A DNA stretch of 64,000 nucleotides from Pseudomonadota bacterium (lineage in GTDB: Bacteria > Pseudomonadota > Gammaproteobacteria > Steroidobacterales > Steroidobacteraceae). Made by a program: the position numbers and the translations under genes. Below, in pieces: positions 16,607-25,803 of the stretch (positions within the stretch are counted from its first letter, which is position 1; each line of letters begins with the position of its first letter). The DNA is taken from positions 24,063 to 88,062 of the forward strand of contig JABBNZ010000003.1 in the NCBI GenBank assembly GCA_019352035.1, given 5' to 3'. Below the pieces are notes generated by a model, which was not told where the DNA came from, did not search any database, and was given only the letters and a program-made list of their open reading frames with translations.

Positions 16607-17470
16607 ATGCTTCTGATCGTCGGCGCGGTCGTCGTCCTGGGATGTGTCCTCATCGGGTTCCTGATGGGTGGCGGGCATCTCCTGCTCCTGTGGCATCCGA
16701 CCGAGGCGCTCATCATTTGCGGCAGCGCGCTCGGCGCGTTTCTGATCAGTAACCCGCTGAAGGTGGTCAAGTCCGCCGTGGCCGGCATAGTTGCCCTGCC
16801 CAAGGGTCCCCGCTACAAGCGCGAGGACTACGTGATGCTGCTCAAGCTTCTGCACGATGTGTTGCAGAAGATCCGCAAGGCGGGCCTGCTCGGGATCGAG
16901 GCCGACGTCGAGCGGCCGGGCGAGAGCGCGCTTTTCAAGAAGTACGCGAGCATCCTCGCCGATCATCACCTGATGGAGTTCATCACCGATTGCCTGCGCC
17001 TCATGGCCGGCGGCAACATGAATCCGCATGAGCTCGAGAGTCTGCTGGAGTACGAGCTCGAGACGCACCACCGGGAGGCGCACGAGCCCGCGCACGCGGT
17101 GCAGAAGGTCGCCGATGCGCTGCCCGGATTCGGAATCGTCGCCGCGGTGCTCGGGATCGTCAACACGATGGCATCCCTCGCCGGAGCGGATACGGCGACC
17201 ATCGGCGCCAATGTGGCGGGGGCGCTCGTCGGCACCTTCCTCGGCATCCTGGTCTCGTACGGCTTCGTGGGTCCCATCGCATCGGCCATGGAGAGCCGCG
17301 CCACCGAAGAGGGCAAGGCGTTCGAGATCGTCAAGATGGCGCTCGTCGCCAGCGTTCGCGGCTATCCCCCGACCGTGGCCATCGAGTTCGCCCGCAAGCT
17401 TCTGTTCGCCGACGTGCGCCCTTCGTTCGGCGATCTGGAGTCGCATCTGAAGGCGAAAGCAGCGGCCTGA
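16607..17470 (+). CDS. motA: Flagellar stator protein MotA
   Basis: Inner-membrane proton channel subunit of the flagellar stator, 287 residues with four TM helices (2-22, 34-52, about 170-190, 200-222) and a large cytoplasmic loop. Visible hallmarks: the first helix GAVVVLGCVLIGFLMGGGHL, the loop segment with charged residues used for rotor contact (KAGLLGIEADVERP), and the conserved proline region ADALPGFGIVAAVLGIVNTM near helix 3. GGAGG lies 7 bases before ATG 16607. It forms a pair with motB 10 bases downstream. No other flagellar gene is in the window, so this is a separate stator locus. Confidence 0.96.
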   Translation: MLLIVGAVVVLGCVLIGFLMGGGHLLLLWHPTEALIICGSALGAFLISNPLKVVKSAVAGIVALPKGPRYKREDYVMLLKLLHDVLQKIRKAGLLGIEADVERPGESALFKKYASILADHHLMEFITDCLRLMAGGNMNPHELESLLEYELETHHREAHEPAHAVQKVADALPGFGIVAAVLGIVNTMASLAGADTATIGANVAGALVGTFLGILVSYGFVGPIASAMESRATEEGKAFEIVKMALVASVRGYPPTVAIEFARKLLFADVRPSFGDLESHLKAKAAA

Positions 17471-17480
17471 CGGGACGATC

Positions 17481-18464
17481 ATGGCATCTTCAGGTCAGTC
17501 CCCCCAGGACAACCGTCCGCTGATCATCGTCAAGCGCTACCGGCGCGCCGAAGGCGCCCATCACGGCGGCGCCTGGAAGATCGCCTACGCGGATTTCGTC
17601 ACCGCGATGATGGCCTTCTTTCTCGTCATGTGGCTCGTCGCATCCGTGTCCAAGCAGGAGCGGGCGGCGATCTTCCAGTACTTCAAGAATCCGAGCATGC
17701 AGCAGGGAAAGAGCGTCCAACCGGCGCCGGGCATGGACGGGCCGGGCGGAGCGAGCACGAGTCCCATCAACCTCGGGGGCGGCCTCGATGCGCCGCGCAC
17801 CAGCCTCATGGGCACGCCGACGCAGCTGGGGGCGGGGCCGCACAGTGCCGCCGCCGCGCCCTCATCGGGCGCGCCTGAGAAGCCCGCGCCGAGCACGGGC
17901 AACCAGCCCTCGCCGACCCACGCGGGACAGCCGATCTCTCCCCGGGCGGAGGAGCACAAGCGGCTCGAGGCGCTGCTGAGTCAGCTCCGCGAGGCGGTGG
18001 CGAAGAGTCAGGCCCTGAAGCCCTTCAAGGACCAGCTGCTGATCGACATCATGCCGCAGGGTCTGAGGATCCAGATCATCGATGCCCAGAACCGGCCGAT
18101 GTTCGATGTCGGCAGCGTGAAGCTCAAGAGTTATACGGTCGCCATTCTTCGCAAGCTTGCACCGTATCTGGCGTCGGTGCCGAACAGCATCAGCATCACG
18201 GGCCATACAGACGCGACGCCCTACATCGGCTCGCCAGGCTATACCAACTGGGAGCTGTCAGCGGATCGGGCGAATGCCGCACGGCGCATTCTCGTGGCAT
18301 CCGGGTTGCCCGAGGGCAAGATCGCGCGCATCGTCGGGCTCGCCGACTCGGCGCCCATGGACCGGGCGCATCCGTTCAGCCCGGTGAACCGCCGAATCAG
18401 CATCATCGTGATGACTCGCGAAGCGGCCAACACGCCGGAAGGTCTGGTGCATTCGTCCCATTGA
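17481..18464 (+). CDS. motB: Flagellar stator protein MotB
   Basis: Peptidoglycan-anchored stator subunit, 327 residues. The N-terminus has the basic cytosolic end and one TM helix in AYADFVTAMMAFFLVMWLVA, with proton-carrying aspartate D38 (the equivalent of E. coli D32). A long Gly/Pro/Ser linker (about 75-155) follows, longer than in enteric MotB, then the OmpA-like domain with ITGHTDATPY and NRRISIIVM. Works with MotA to form the torque-generating ion channel. Directly downstream of motA, hence co-transcribed. Confidence 0.96.
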   Translation: MASSGQSPQDNRPLIIVKRYRRAEGAHHGGAWKIAYADFVTAMMAFFLVMWLVASVSKQERAAIFQYFKNPSMQQGKSVQPAPGMDGPGGASTSPINLGGGLDAPRTSLMGTPTQLGAGPHSAAAAPSSGAPEKPAPSTGNQPSPTHAGQPISPRAEEHKRLEALLSQLREAVAKSQALKPFKDQLLIDIMPQGLRIQIIDAQNRPMFDVGSVKLKSYTVAILRKLAPYLASVPNSISITGHTDATPYIGSPGYTNWELSADRANAARRILVASGLPEGKIARIVGLADSAPMDRAHPFSPVNRRISIIVMTREAANTPEGLVHSSH

Positions 18465-18489
18465 CTCCCGGGCGAGGGGGCAATTCTGA

Positions 18490-18885
18490 GATCACGCGCA
18501 CTTCCCAGCGCCGTGCCGTTGGCTTCGGTCCCGTGCAGATGCGCTTTCGAGCCGCGGCCCGCATGCATCGGCCCGAGCAGATCGAAGCGACTCGGACGAC
18601 CCGCGCTTCAGTGGCTTTCGTCTCCTGTGGCGGTTCGAGGACGCCGGCCGCGGTGAATGTCAGGTTCAGCTTCGAGTCGAGCTCGAGCCGCGTTCCCGCT
18701 TCCCGCGGGGCTGGCTCAAGCGTGCCGGTACGGGCACGGCGGCCGATGGGCTGCGCGCGTTCGACCAGCGTGCCCGGCAGCTGCGCGGGACGTCCCGCTC
18801 GGACCGCTTGAGGATAGCGATGATTGCGGAAACCCACTATGTCGCGTGCCTGGCCTATGACGGAAGATCCCGGGCGGAGGATTGA
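18490..18885 (+). pseudogene. Open frame, possible SRPBCC-family remnant
   Basis: A 132-codon open frame without a good start lies in the 424-base gap after motB. Its middle (FRLLWRFEDAGRGECQVQLR and VELEPRSRFPRG) has the strand and helix pattern of the C-terminal half of SRPBCC/START-like proteins, but the N-terminal half is missing. A short alternative is the 21-residue ORF at 18820-18885, whose ATG follows GAGGATAGCG. The frame ends 3 bases before uspA, so it may matter for coupling. The family call is weak. Confidence 0.3.
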
Positions 18886-18888
18886 GAG

Positions 18889-19332
18889 ATGTACGCAAGA
18901 ATCCTGGTCGGGATCGATGGCAGCTACCCCTCGGTGCTCGCGCTAGATGAGGCCATCAGGCTCGCGAAGGAGCAGGGGTCGAAGCTGCGGATCGTCCATG
19001 TCGTGGACGAGGGCCTGGTGGTCTCGCCGAACGTTCCCAGCGCCAACCTCGGGGAGACCGAGCCGGCGCGGCTCGAGGAGGGCCGCTCGATTCTGGAGTC
19101 GGCCCGGGACCGTGCCCGCAAGGAAGGGGTCGAGCCCGAGACGGTGTTGCTCGAGGAGATGACCCATCAGCCCGGGAGCCTCCTCATCGACCAGGCCGTT
19201 GAATGGCCCGCGGACCTCATCGTGTGCGGCACCCACGGCCGAAGCGGCGTGCAACGGCTGCTTCTAGGCAGCGATTCCGAATACGTCGCGCGCCATTCCG
19301 CGGTTCCGGTATTGCTCGTGCGCGGGAAGTAG
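18889..19332 (+). CDS. Universal stress protein, UspA family
   Basis: 147 residues, one Usp domain. N-terminal strand YARILVGIDGSYPS carries the first nucleotide-contact aspartate, and the ATP-binding signature GTHGRSGVQRLLLGS (pattern G-2x-G-9x-G-S) is intact, so this is the ATP-binding subclass. The end AVPVLLVRGK is the dimer strand. GGAGG lies 9 bases before the ATG. Cytoplasmic; usually induced by starvation or oxygen stress. It stands between motAB and the MetE-like gene with no obvious functional link. Confidence 0.92.
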   Translation: MYARILVGIDGSYPSVLALDEAIRLAKEQGSKLRIVHVVDEGLVVSPNVPSANLGETEPARLEEGRSILESARDRARKEGVEPETVLLEEMTHQPGSLLIDQAVEWPADLIVCGTHGRSGVQRLLLGSDSEYVARHSAVPVLLVRGK

Positions 19333-19556
19333 CGAAGACACGGGGAGCGGGCGGCCTTCAACGCGGCGGGGCGGCCTGCCGGATCTGCGACGAGGAGATG
19401 AAGCGTCGCGTTTGGCGCTCTCTCGATCGGCACGATCTGGGAGCCGCGCAGCGTCCCGACTTGCGCAAATCCGTCGGGCTCGCTTAAATCAGGCGACGCT
19501 CGAGCTCGGCCGCGAGCGCCGTTCCGCCCGCCGACTCCGAACCCTGGGGACGCGAC

Positions 19557-20582
19557 ATGCTCTTCCCGACGACGCTCGTAGGAAGCTATCCGCAGCCTGA
19601 CTGGCTGATCGACCGCGAGAAACTGGCCGGCCGCTTCCCGCCGCGCGTGCGCATGCGCGAGCTCTGGCGCATTCCCGAGCCATTCCTGGCGCAGGCGCAG
19701 GATGATGCGACGGTGCTGGCGATCAAGGCGCAGGAGGAGGCCGGACTCGACATCGTGACCGACGGGGAGATGCGCCGGGAGAGCTACTCGAACCGGTTCG
19801 CGACGGCGCTGTCAGGGGTGGATCTCGATAATCCCGGCACGGCGCTCGATCGGTCCGGACACCCCAACCCCGTGCCGCGCATCGTCGGCAAGATCCGCCG
19901 CCTGCATCCGGTGCAGGTGGCGGACCTCGAGTTTCTCAAGCGGCATACGCGCCGCACGGTCAAGATCACCGTGCCGGGACCTTTCACCATGAGCCAGCAG
20001 GCGCAGAACGAGTTCTACCCGAGCGAGGCGGAGCTGGCGCTCGATTACGCCGCCGCCGTCAACGAGGAGATCCAGGACCTCTTCGCCGCGGGCGCCGACA
20101 TCGTGCAGCTCGATGAGCCTTACATGCAGGCCCGCCCGGAGAAGGCGCGCTTGTACGGATTGCAGGCGCTCAATCGCGCCTTGGAGGGTGTGACCGGGCG
20201 TACCGCCGTGCACATCTGCTTCGGCTACGCCGCCATCATTCACCAGCGCCCGTCCGGGTACTCGTTCCTACCGGAGCTCGCCGCCTGCCCGTGCCGTCAG
20301 ATCTCGGTGGAGACCGCGCAGTCGCACCTGGATTGCGAGGTGCTCTCGAAGCTCGGCGGCAAGCAGATCATGGTCGGCGCCATCGATCTTTCCGACATGA
20401 CCGTCGAGTCGCCGCAGACGGTCGCGGAGCGAGTCCGCCGGGCGCTGAAGTACGTGAGCCCCGAAAACGTGATCATCGCTCCGGACTGCGGTATGAAGTA
20501 CCTGCCGCGCGAGGTCGCCTTCGGCAAGATGAGAGCGATGGCCGAGGCGGCGAAGATCCTGCGCCAGGAATTCGGCGGCTAG
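19557..20582 (+). CDS. MetE-like cobalamin-independent methyltransferase (core)
   Basis: 341 residues matching only the catalytic C-terminal half of MetE, the size of archaeal-type core-MetE. TTLVGSYPQPDWL opens the barrel. Candidate zinc ligands are H219 and C221 (HIC), E252 (SVETAQ) and C311 (PDCGMKYL). Known members transfer a methyl group from a folate or corrinoid donor to a thiol such as homocysteine; without the N-terminal domain the donor here is uncertain. No riboswitch is visible in the 224 bases upstream. The 3' end overlaps the convergent DUF6496 gene by 4 bases. Confidence 0.85.
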   Translation: MLFPTTLVGSYPQPDWLIDREKLAGRFPPRVRMRELWRIPEPFLAQAQDDATVLAIKAQEEAGLDIVTDGEMRRESYSNRFATALSGVDLDNPGTALDRSGHPNPVPRIVGKIRRLHPVQVADLEFLKRHTRRTVKITVPGPFTMSQQAQNEFYPSEAELALDYAAAVNEEIQDLFAAGADIVQLDEPYMQARPEKARLYGLQALNRALEGVTGRTAVHICFGYAAIIHQRPSGYSFLPELAACPCRQISVETAQSHLDCEVLSKLGGKQIMVGAIDLSDMTVESPQTVAERVRRALKYVSPENVIIAPDCGMKYLPREVAFGKMRAMAEAAKILRQEFGG

Positions 20583-20794
20583 CGCGGCGGCTTCTGGCGC
20601 CCTGACTGCTTCTTCCGGCTTTTCTTGGCCGGGACTTTCGCTCCCGCGCGGCGCGCCTCCGAGAGGCCGATGGCGATCGCCTGCTTGCGGCTCTTGACCT
20701 TCCGTCCGGAGCGGCCGCTGCGCAGCGTCCCGCTCTTGCGCTCGTGCATCGCGCGTTTGACCTTGCTCTGGGCCTTTTTCCCGTAGCGTGCCAT
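20579..20794 (-). CDS. Small basic DUF6496 protein
   Basis: 71 residues, strongly basic (Lys/Arg rich), with the family core KVKRAMHERKSGTLRSG and KQAIAIGLSEARRAG. Function unknown; the charge suggests nucleic-acid contact. Start ATG 20794 is chosen because homology begins at MARYGKK; an upstream in-frame ATG would add 20 residues without family character. Convergent with the MetE-like gene. Confidence 0.8.
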   Translation of the reverse strand: MARYGKKAQSKVKRAMHERKSGTLRSGRSGRKVKSRKQAIAIGLSEARRAGAKVPAKKSRKKQSGRQKPPR

Positions 20795-20961
20795 TGGGAT
20801 TACTCCGGCTTTGGCTGTGCGCGCCGGAGCAGCAGGAAGCGGACCCGCGCACATCGCCGCGCGGCTCGCGCCGCAGGCCGATGATCGCCCGCGCGCGCGT
20901 AGAATGGACCGGACTGACTCACGCGATATGGCGATGCCACAGCATCGGGGAGGCGTTTTTC

Positions 20962-21996
20962 ATGACAACCACCAAGCGTTCCGCGAAGACCATGAGGGCG
21001 GTGCAGGTCTGCGCGGCGGGAGCGGATTTCCAACTCATAGAGCGCGAGATTCCCGAGCCCGGCGCCGGGCACGTGCGCATCAGAGTGCAGGCCTGCGGCA
21101 TCTGTCACAGCGATGCGCTCACCAAAGACGGTCAGTGGCCCGGTATCCAATATCCCCGTGTCCCGGGCCATGAAGTCGCTGGCGTGATCGATGCGCTGGG
21201 GGCGGGCGTCGGCGGCTGGAGTCAGGGACAACGTGTCGGCGTGGGTTGGCACGGGGGCCACGACAACACCTGTCCGCAGTGCCGGCGAGGGGACTTCCGC
21301 AACTGCCGCAATCTCAAGGTCGCCGGCATCAGCTACGACGGCGGCTATCAGGAGTACATGATCGCGCCCGTGGAGGCGCTCGCCGCCATACCCGAGAGCC
21401 TGAACGCCGCCGAGGCGGCGCCGCTTCTGTGTGCCGGCATCACCACCTACAACGCGCTGCGGCATAGCGGCGCGCTTCCGGGGGACCTCGTGGCAGTGCT
21501 CGGCGTCGGCGGTCTCGGCCACCTCGCGATCCAGTTCGCCAGCAGGTTCGGCTACAGGGTCGCGGCCATTGCCCGCGGTCCGCAGGACGCCCCGCTGGCG
21601 AAGAAGCTCGGAGCGAGCCTCTACATCGATGGCAGGGCGGAGCGCGCCGCACAGGTGCTTCAGCGAGAAGGGGGCGCCCAGGTGATCCTCGCGACCGCCC
21701 CGAGCTCCAAGGCGATGTCGGAAGTGATCGATGGCCTGGCGCCGAACGGCAAGCTCATCGTGCTCGGTGCGACACTCGAGCCGATCGAGGTTTCCCCGCT
21801 GCAGCTGATCTCCGGCAGTCGCACCCTCCAGGGCTGGGCTTCGGGCACGCCCGCCGACTCGGAGGACACCTTGCGATTCGCCGAGCTGTCCGGGGTGCGC
21901 CCCATGATCGAGACCTATCCGCTCGAGATGGTGGCGCAAGCCTATGCGCGCATGATGAGCGGCAAAGCGGAATTCCGCGTCGTACTGACGATGTGA
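20962..21996 (+). CDS. Zinc-dependent alcohol dehydrogenase
   Basis: 344-residue medium-chain dehydrogenase/reductase. Catalytic zinc site: C in CGICHSD, GHE, and the later cysteine in LLCAGITTY. The Rossmann motif is LGVGGLGHLAIQFA. Oxidises or reduces an alcohol/aldehyde pair with NAD(P). Odd: the structural zinc loop reads HDNTCPQCRRGDFRNC, so the first of the four usual cysteines is an aspartate. ATG 20962 follows GGGGAGG by 7 bases; the frame is open further upstream but without homology. It stands alone on the plus strand, divergent from the DUF6496 gene. Confidence 0.9.
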   Translation: MTTTKRSAKTMRAVQVCAAGADFQLIEREIPEPGAGHVRIRVQACGICHSDALTKDGQWPGIQYPRVPGHEVAGVIDALGAGVGGWSQGQRVGVGWHGGHDNTCPQCRRGDFRNCRNLKVAGISYDGGYQEYMIAPVEALAAIPESLNAAEAAPLLCAGITTYNALRHSGALPGDLVAVLGVGGLGHLAIQFASRFGYRVAAIARGPQDAPLAKKLGASLYIDGRAERAAQVLQREGGAQVILATAPSSKAMSEVIDGLAPNGKLIVLGATLEPIEVSPLQLISGSRTLQGWASGTPADSEDTLRFAELSGVRPMIETYPLEMVAQAYARMMSGKAEFRVVLTM

Positions 21997-22238
21997 TTGC
22001 GGCGGGGGCTGAGGCGCCCGAGAGCACCTCACGCCCCCGTGCGCTCCCTTCGAAGCGTCGGGGCGGAATGGGCGGCGATGGAAGCAGACCCGGGGCGGGG
22101 CGATCTGCAAGCGGAGGGATCCGCAGGCGGAGGGATTCTCGGGATACCGAGGGCGATGGGGTGCCTCCTTCGGGCCTTGAGCTCCCGGGCGGAAAGGGGG
22201 TCCCGCTCGAACGGCTCCGCCGCGGTAACGATTGGGAT

Positions 22239-22244
22239 TATAGT
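22239..22244 (+). promoter_or_regulatory. -10 element abutting a start codon
   Basis: TATAGT ends 6 bases before the ATG at 22251, which has no ribosome binding site. Transcription would start at or next to the ATG, which suggests leaderless mRNA for the FAH-family gene. No -35 is recognisable. Confidence 0.35.
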
Positions 22245-22250
22245 AAGCGC

Positions 22251-22952
22251 ATGCGCTACATCTTCGCTCCGCCGCCCCACGCGGCCGTGCGGATCGTCGG
22301 CTCCACCGGATGGTTTCCGGTACACCGCATCTACTGCGTCGCCCGCAATTACCCCGACCACGCGCAGGAGATGGGCTCTTCCGGCCGCGAGCCGCCCTTC
22401 TTCTTCATGAAGCCCCCCGATGCCGTGCTCTCCGTGAACGAGGGCGAGACCGGGGTGCTGCGTTATCCAACGCTCACGCGCGAGCTGCACCACGAGGTCG
22501 AGCTGGTGGTCGCCCTGCGGGAAGGCGGCACGAACCTCACGCCCGCCGATGTCGAGCGCTGCATCTATGGCTACGCCGTGGGGCTCGACATGACGCGCCG
22601 CGACCTGCAGAGCGAGGCGAAGAAGCTCGGGCGGCCGTGGTGCATCGCCAAGGCATTCGACCGCTCCGCGCCCGTGGGCGGCCTCACGCCCGCGGCGTGG
22701 ATCGATGACATCTCCAAGATCGAGATCACCCTGGAGGTCAACGGCGTGCGCCGCCAACACGGCAGGGTGCGAGACCTCATCTGGAGCATTCCGGAGATCA
22801 TCGCGCACCTCTCCACCGCCTGGGAGCTCAAGCCCGGCGACCTCATCTTCACCGGCACACCGGCCGGCGTGGGTCCGGTGAGCCTCACCGACCTCATGAC
22901 CGCCCGTGGGACCGGCCTTGCGGAGCTGCGCGTGCGCGTCATGCGCGCTTGA
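22251..22952 (+). CDS. Fumarylacetoacetate hydrolase family protein
   Basis: 233 residues, the size of the short FAH group (acylpyruvase/YcgM type). Family features: VARNYPDHAQEMG, FFMKPPDAV, the metal ligands in HHEVEL (two glutamates) and the aspartate in GLDMTRRDLQ, and the closing TGTPAGVGPV loop. Hydrolyses or decarboxylates a beta-diketo acid. The substrate cannot be told. A decarboxylase gene follows 9 bases later, so the two probably form an operon that may degrade an aromatic compound (inference). Confidence 0.9.
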   Translation: MRYIFAPPPHAAVRIVGSTGWFPVHRIYCVARNYPDHAQEMGSSGREPPFFFMKPPDAVLSVNEGETGVLRYPTLTRELHHEVELVVALREGGTNLTPADVERCIYGYAVGLDMTRRDLQSEAKKLGRPWCIAKAFDRSAPVGGLTPAAWIDDISKIEITLEVNGVRRQHGRVRDLIWSIPEIIAHLSTAWELKPGDLIFTGTPAGVGPVSLTDLMTARGTGLAELRVRVMRA

Positions 22953-22961
22953 TCAGCGGTC

Positions 22962-24386
22962 ATGGACGTCGAGGAATTCCGGCGGCGGGGACACGAGGTC
23001 ATCGACTGGATCGCGGACTATCGGGCGCGCACCGCGCGCGGTGAGCTGCCGGTGATGTCTCGCGCCGCCCCGGGCGATGTGCGGGGCGCGCTGCCGGCAA
23101 CTCCCCCTGCAGACCCGCAATCTCTCGACGGTCTGCTCGATGAGCTGACCAGCCTGATACTGCCCGGATGCACCCATTGGCAGGACCCCCGATTCTTCGC
23201 CTACTTTCCTTCGAACAGCTCGCTCGCCGCCGTACTCGGTGACTTTCTCAGCACCGGGTTGGCGCAGCTCGGTCTTAACTGGCAGGCGAGCCCGGCACTC
23301 ACCGAGCTCGAGGAGCTCGCCACCGACTGGCTGCGGCAGATGTTGGGTCTTTCAGACAACTGGAGCGGCGTCATCCAGGATACGGCCTCCACTGCGACCC
23401 TGGTGGCGCTGATCTGCGCCCGCGAGCGCACCACCGATTACGCCGCGGCGCGCGGGGGGCTGCAGGCGAGTGAGCGCCCGCTCGTGGTTTACGTCTCGAG
23501 CCAGAGCCACAGCTCCGTGGAGAAGGCGGCGCTCCTCGCCGGATTCGGGCGCGAGAACCTGCGCACCGTCGCCATCGATGATGCCTTCGGCATGAGCGCA
23601 CAGGCGCTGCGCCGCGCAGTCGAGACCGATCGCGCGGCGGGGCACTCGCCCTGTGCCGTCGTCGCGACGGTGGGCTCCACGGCCACCACCGCCGTCGATC
23701 CACTGGAACAGATCGCGGGCGTTGCGGGCGCGCATGGATTGTGGCTGCACGTCGATGCCGCCATGGCGGGCTCCGCCATGATCCTCCCGGAGTGCCGGCG
23801 CCTCTGGCACGGGATCGAGGCGGCGGACTCCCTGGTGCTGAATCCTCACAAGTGGCTCGGCGCGTCCTTCGACTGCTCCACGTATTTCGTGCGTGATGCC
23901 CAGCACCTCGTGCGCGTGATGTCGACCAATCCGAGCTACCTGCGCACCGCGGCGGATGCCAGGGTCAGGAATTTCCGCGACTGGGGCATACCGCTCGGGC
24001 GCCGCTTCCGGGCGCTGAAGCTCTGGCTCCTCATCCGCGAGCAGGGGGTGAGCGGCCTGCAGCGGCGTTTGCGCCGGGACCTCGAGCACGCCCGATGGCT
24101 CGCCGCGCAGGTCGATGCCGCGCCCGGATGGGAGCGCCTGGCGCCGGTGCCGTTTCAGACCGTCTGCGTGCGGTACGCGCCGGCAGGGCTCGAGGGCGAG
24201 GCTCTCGATACGCATACGCTCGCCTGGGTGCGGCACATCAACGAGTCGGGCCGCGCGTTTCTCACGCCCGCCATGCTCGGGGACCGCTGGATGGTCAGGG
24301 TGTCGTTCGGAGTCGAGGCGACGGAGCACGAGCACGTCGCGGCGCTCTGGAGCCAGATGCGCGCCGCGGCCGAGCGCGGCGGCTGA
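22962..24386 (+). CDS. PLP-dependent aromatic amino acid decarboxylase family
   Basis: 474 residues of the group II decarboxylase fold. The PLP lysine is K297 in NPHKWLG. Other marks are HWQDPRFFAYFPSNSS, the histidine in SSQSHSSVEKAA that stacks on PLP, and the aspartate in LHVDAAMAGSA. Members act on tryptophan, DOPA, phenylalanine or similar amino acids, releasing CO2 and an aryl amine. Directly downstream of the FAH-family gene. Substrate unassigned. Cytoplasmic. Confidence 0.9.
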   Translation: MDVEEFRRRGHEVIDWIADYRARTARGELPVMSRAAPGDVRGALPATPPADPQSLDGLLDELTSLILPGCTHWQDPRFFAYFPSNSSLAAVLGDFLSTGLAQLGLNWQASPALTELEELATDWLRQMLGLSDNWSGVIQDTASTATLVALICARERTTDYAAARGGLQASERPLVVYVSSQSHSSVEKAALLAGFGRENLRTVAIDDAFGMSAQALRRAVETDRAAGHSPCAVVATVGSTATTAVDPLEQIAGVAGAHGLWLHVDAAMAGSAMILPECRRLWHGIEAADSLVLNPHKWLGASFDCSTYFVRDAQHLVRVMSTNPSYLRTAADARVRNFRDWGIPLGRRFRALKLWLLIREQGVSGLQRRLRRDLEHARWLAAQVDAAPGWERLAPVPFQTVCVRYAPAGLEGEALDTHTLAWVRHINESGRAFLTPAMLGDRWMVRVSFGVEATEHEHVAALWSQMRAAAERGG

Positions 24387-24673
24387 TTCAGCTCTGGCGC
24401 GGCGTGTTGGCGAGCGGGGGGAGTCGATCGCCGGCTGTTGCGCTCGATCCGGGCGAGGAGGTCGGGACGGGGCAATCCGGCGCCGCCGAGCCGATAGAGC
24501 GCGACACCGCCGAGCGTCCCGGTGATCGTCACCCCGAGAGTGACCCAGATGGCGAACCGCAGCCCGGCCGCGTTGGGATGCATCGCGCCGGAAGCGACCC
24601 GCGCGACGGCCAACATGACCGGCGCCAGAATGAAGTCGGCGACGGAGCGCGCCGGCTCCACCTCGCGAGCCAA
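24155..24673 (-). CDS. Hypothetical two-helix membrane protein
   Basis: 172-codon frame. Residues 12-34 (FILAPVMLAVARVASGA) and 44-66 (WVTLGVTITGTLGGVALYRL) look like real transmembrane helices and lie in the 370-base gap between two plus-strand genes. The C-terminal 75 codons run antisense to the decarboxylase, so either the overlap is real or the gene has lost its stop. No family recognised. Confidence 0.35.
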   Translation of the reverse strand: MAREVEPARSVADFILAPVMLAVARVASGAMHPNAAGLRFAIWVTLGVTITGTLGGVALYRLGGAGLPRPDLLARIERNSRRSTPPARQHAAPELNQPPRSAAARIWLQSAATCSCSVASTPNDTLTIQRSPSMAGVRNARPDSLMCRTQASVCVSRASPSSPAGAYRTQTV

Positions 24674-24756
24674 CGCCGGCGCGGCGTCGCGCTTTTGCCT
24701 CGCGCCGCGGCGCAGTTTAGTCTGGGAACAGGCCGTTCGCAGTCGTAAGGCGCTCC

Positions 24757-25758
24757 ATGACCCGCTTCAAGGCGTTACGCGTATTTCAGGAGGCCTCGGG
24801 ACGCTTTGCGCGTCTCGAGTCGCTCACGCTGGATGATCTCACCCCCGGGGACGTGCTCGTCCGGGTGGCTTACTCGGGCCTCAACTACAAAGACGCGCTC
24901 GCCGTGACGGGCAAGGGCGCCATTGCCCGTGGGTATCCGAGAACGGCCGGGATCGACCTCTCGGGCGTGGTCGAGGCCAGCTCCGATCCCGCCTACCGGC
25001 CCGGCGACCGGGTGCTCGCCACCGGCGCGAGCCTCGGCGAATCGCTCGACGGCGGGCTCTGCGAGCTCGCCCGGCTTCCAGCCGCGGCGCTCGTGCCGCT
25101 CCCCGCCGGATTGAGCCTGCGCGAGGCAATGGCGCTCGGCACCGCGGGCTTCACGGCGGCGCTCGCGCTGCGCAGGCTCCTCGAGAATCATCAGGTCCCG
25201 CAGCTCGGCCCGGTCGCAGTCACCGGGGCGACCGGCGGCGTCGGCGGGATCGCGCTGGGACTGCTCAAGCGGGCCGGGTTCACCACGGCGGCCATTACCG
25301 GCAAGCCGGACTCGGCCTCGTATCTTCGCGAGCTCGGCGCCGACGAAGTGGTGCCGCGCGCCTCGCTCGCCACCGCCGGCAAGCCTCTCGAGACGGCCGT
25401 CTGGGGCGGGGCGATCGACAACCTGGGCGGGGAGACGCTGGCGTACCTCACCCGCACGGTCAAGCCCTGGGGCAACATCGCCTGCATCGGTCTCGCCCAA
25501 TCGCCGGTCCTCCACATCACGGTGATGCCGCTCATTCTGCGTGGTGTCAGTCTCCTCGGCATCCACTCCGTCGACGTGCCGCGAGCCTGGAGGCTCGCCG
25601 TCTGGGAGAAGCTCGCCGGAGAATGGAAGCCGCCCGGGATCGAGCGTCTCATCGTGCGCGCCGTCATCGGCTTGGAGGAAGTGCCGAAGGCCTGCGAGGA
25701 GTTGATCGCGGGTGGGGCGCGCGGCCGTTATGTCGTACGCCTCGCGGGCGACCTGTGA
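24757..25758 (+). CDS. AcuI/YhdH-type quinone oxidoreductase
   Basis: 333-residue zinc-free medium-chain reductase. The N-terminus ALRVFQEASGRFARLESLTL and the motif VTGATGGVGGIALGLLKRAG (NADPH site) match the YhdH/AcuI group, which reduces acrylyl-CoA to propionyl-CoA. HSVDVPRAWR near the end is a group signature. AAGG lies before the ATG. Its role here may be detoxification of acrylyl-CoA, but no acrylate or DMSP genes are nearby. Confidence 0.88.
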   Translation: MTRFKALRVFQEASGRFARLESLTLDDLTPGDVLVRVAYSGLNYKDALAVTGKGAIARGYPRTAGIDLSGVVEASSDPAYRPGDRVLATGASLGESLDGGLCELARLPAAALVPLPAGLSLREAMALGTAGFTAALALRRLLENHQVPQLGPVAVTGATGGVGGIALGLLKRAGFTTAAITGKPDSASYLRELGADEVVPRASLATAGKPLETAVWGGAIDNLGGETLAYLTRTVKPWGNIACIGLAQSPVLHITVMPLILRGVSLLGIHSVDVPRAWRLAVWEKLAGEWKPPGIERLIVRAVIGLEEVPKACEELIAGGARGRYVVRLAGDL

Positions 25759-25803
25759 GGCTACCCCCCACCGGTGAGGCTGCCCCCTGGATCGCGCGCA
25801 GGC

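Noticed and set aside
19398-19487. 29-residue ORF before the MetE-like gene
   Set aside because: GAGGAG touches the ATG with no spacing; no sign of conservation can be judged.
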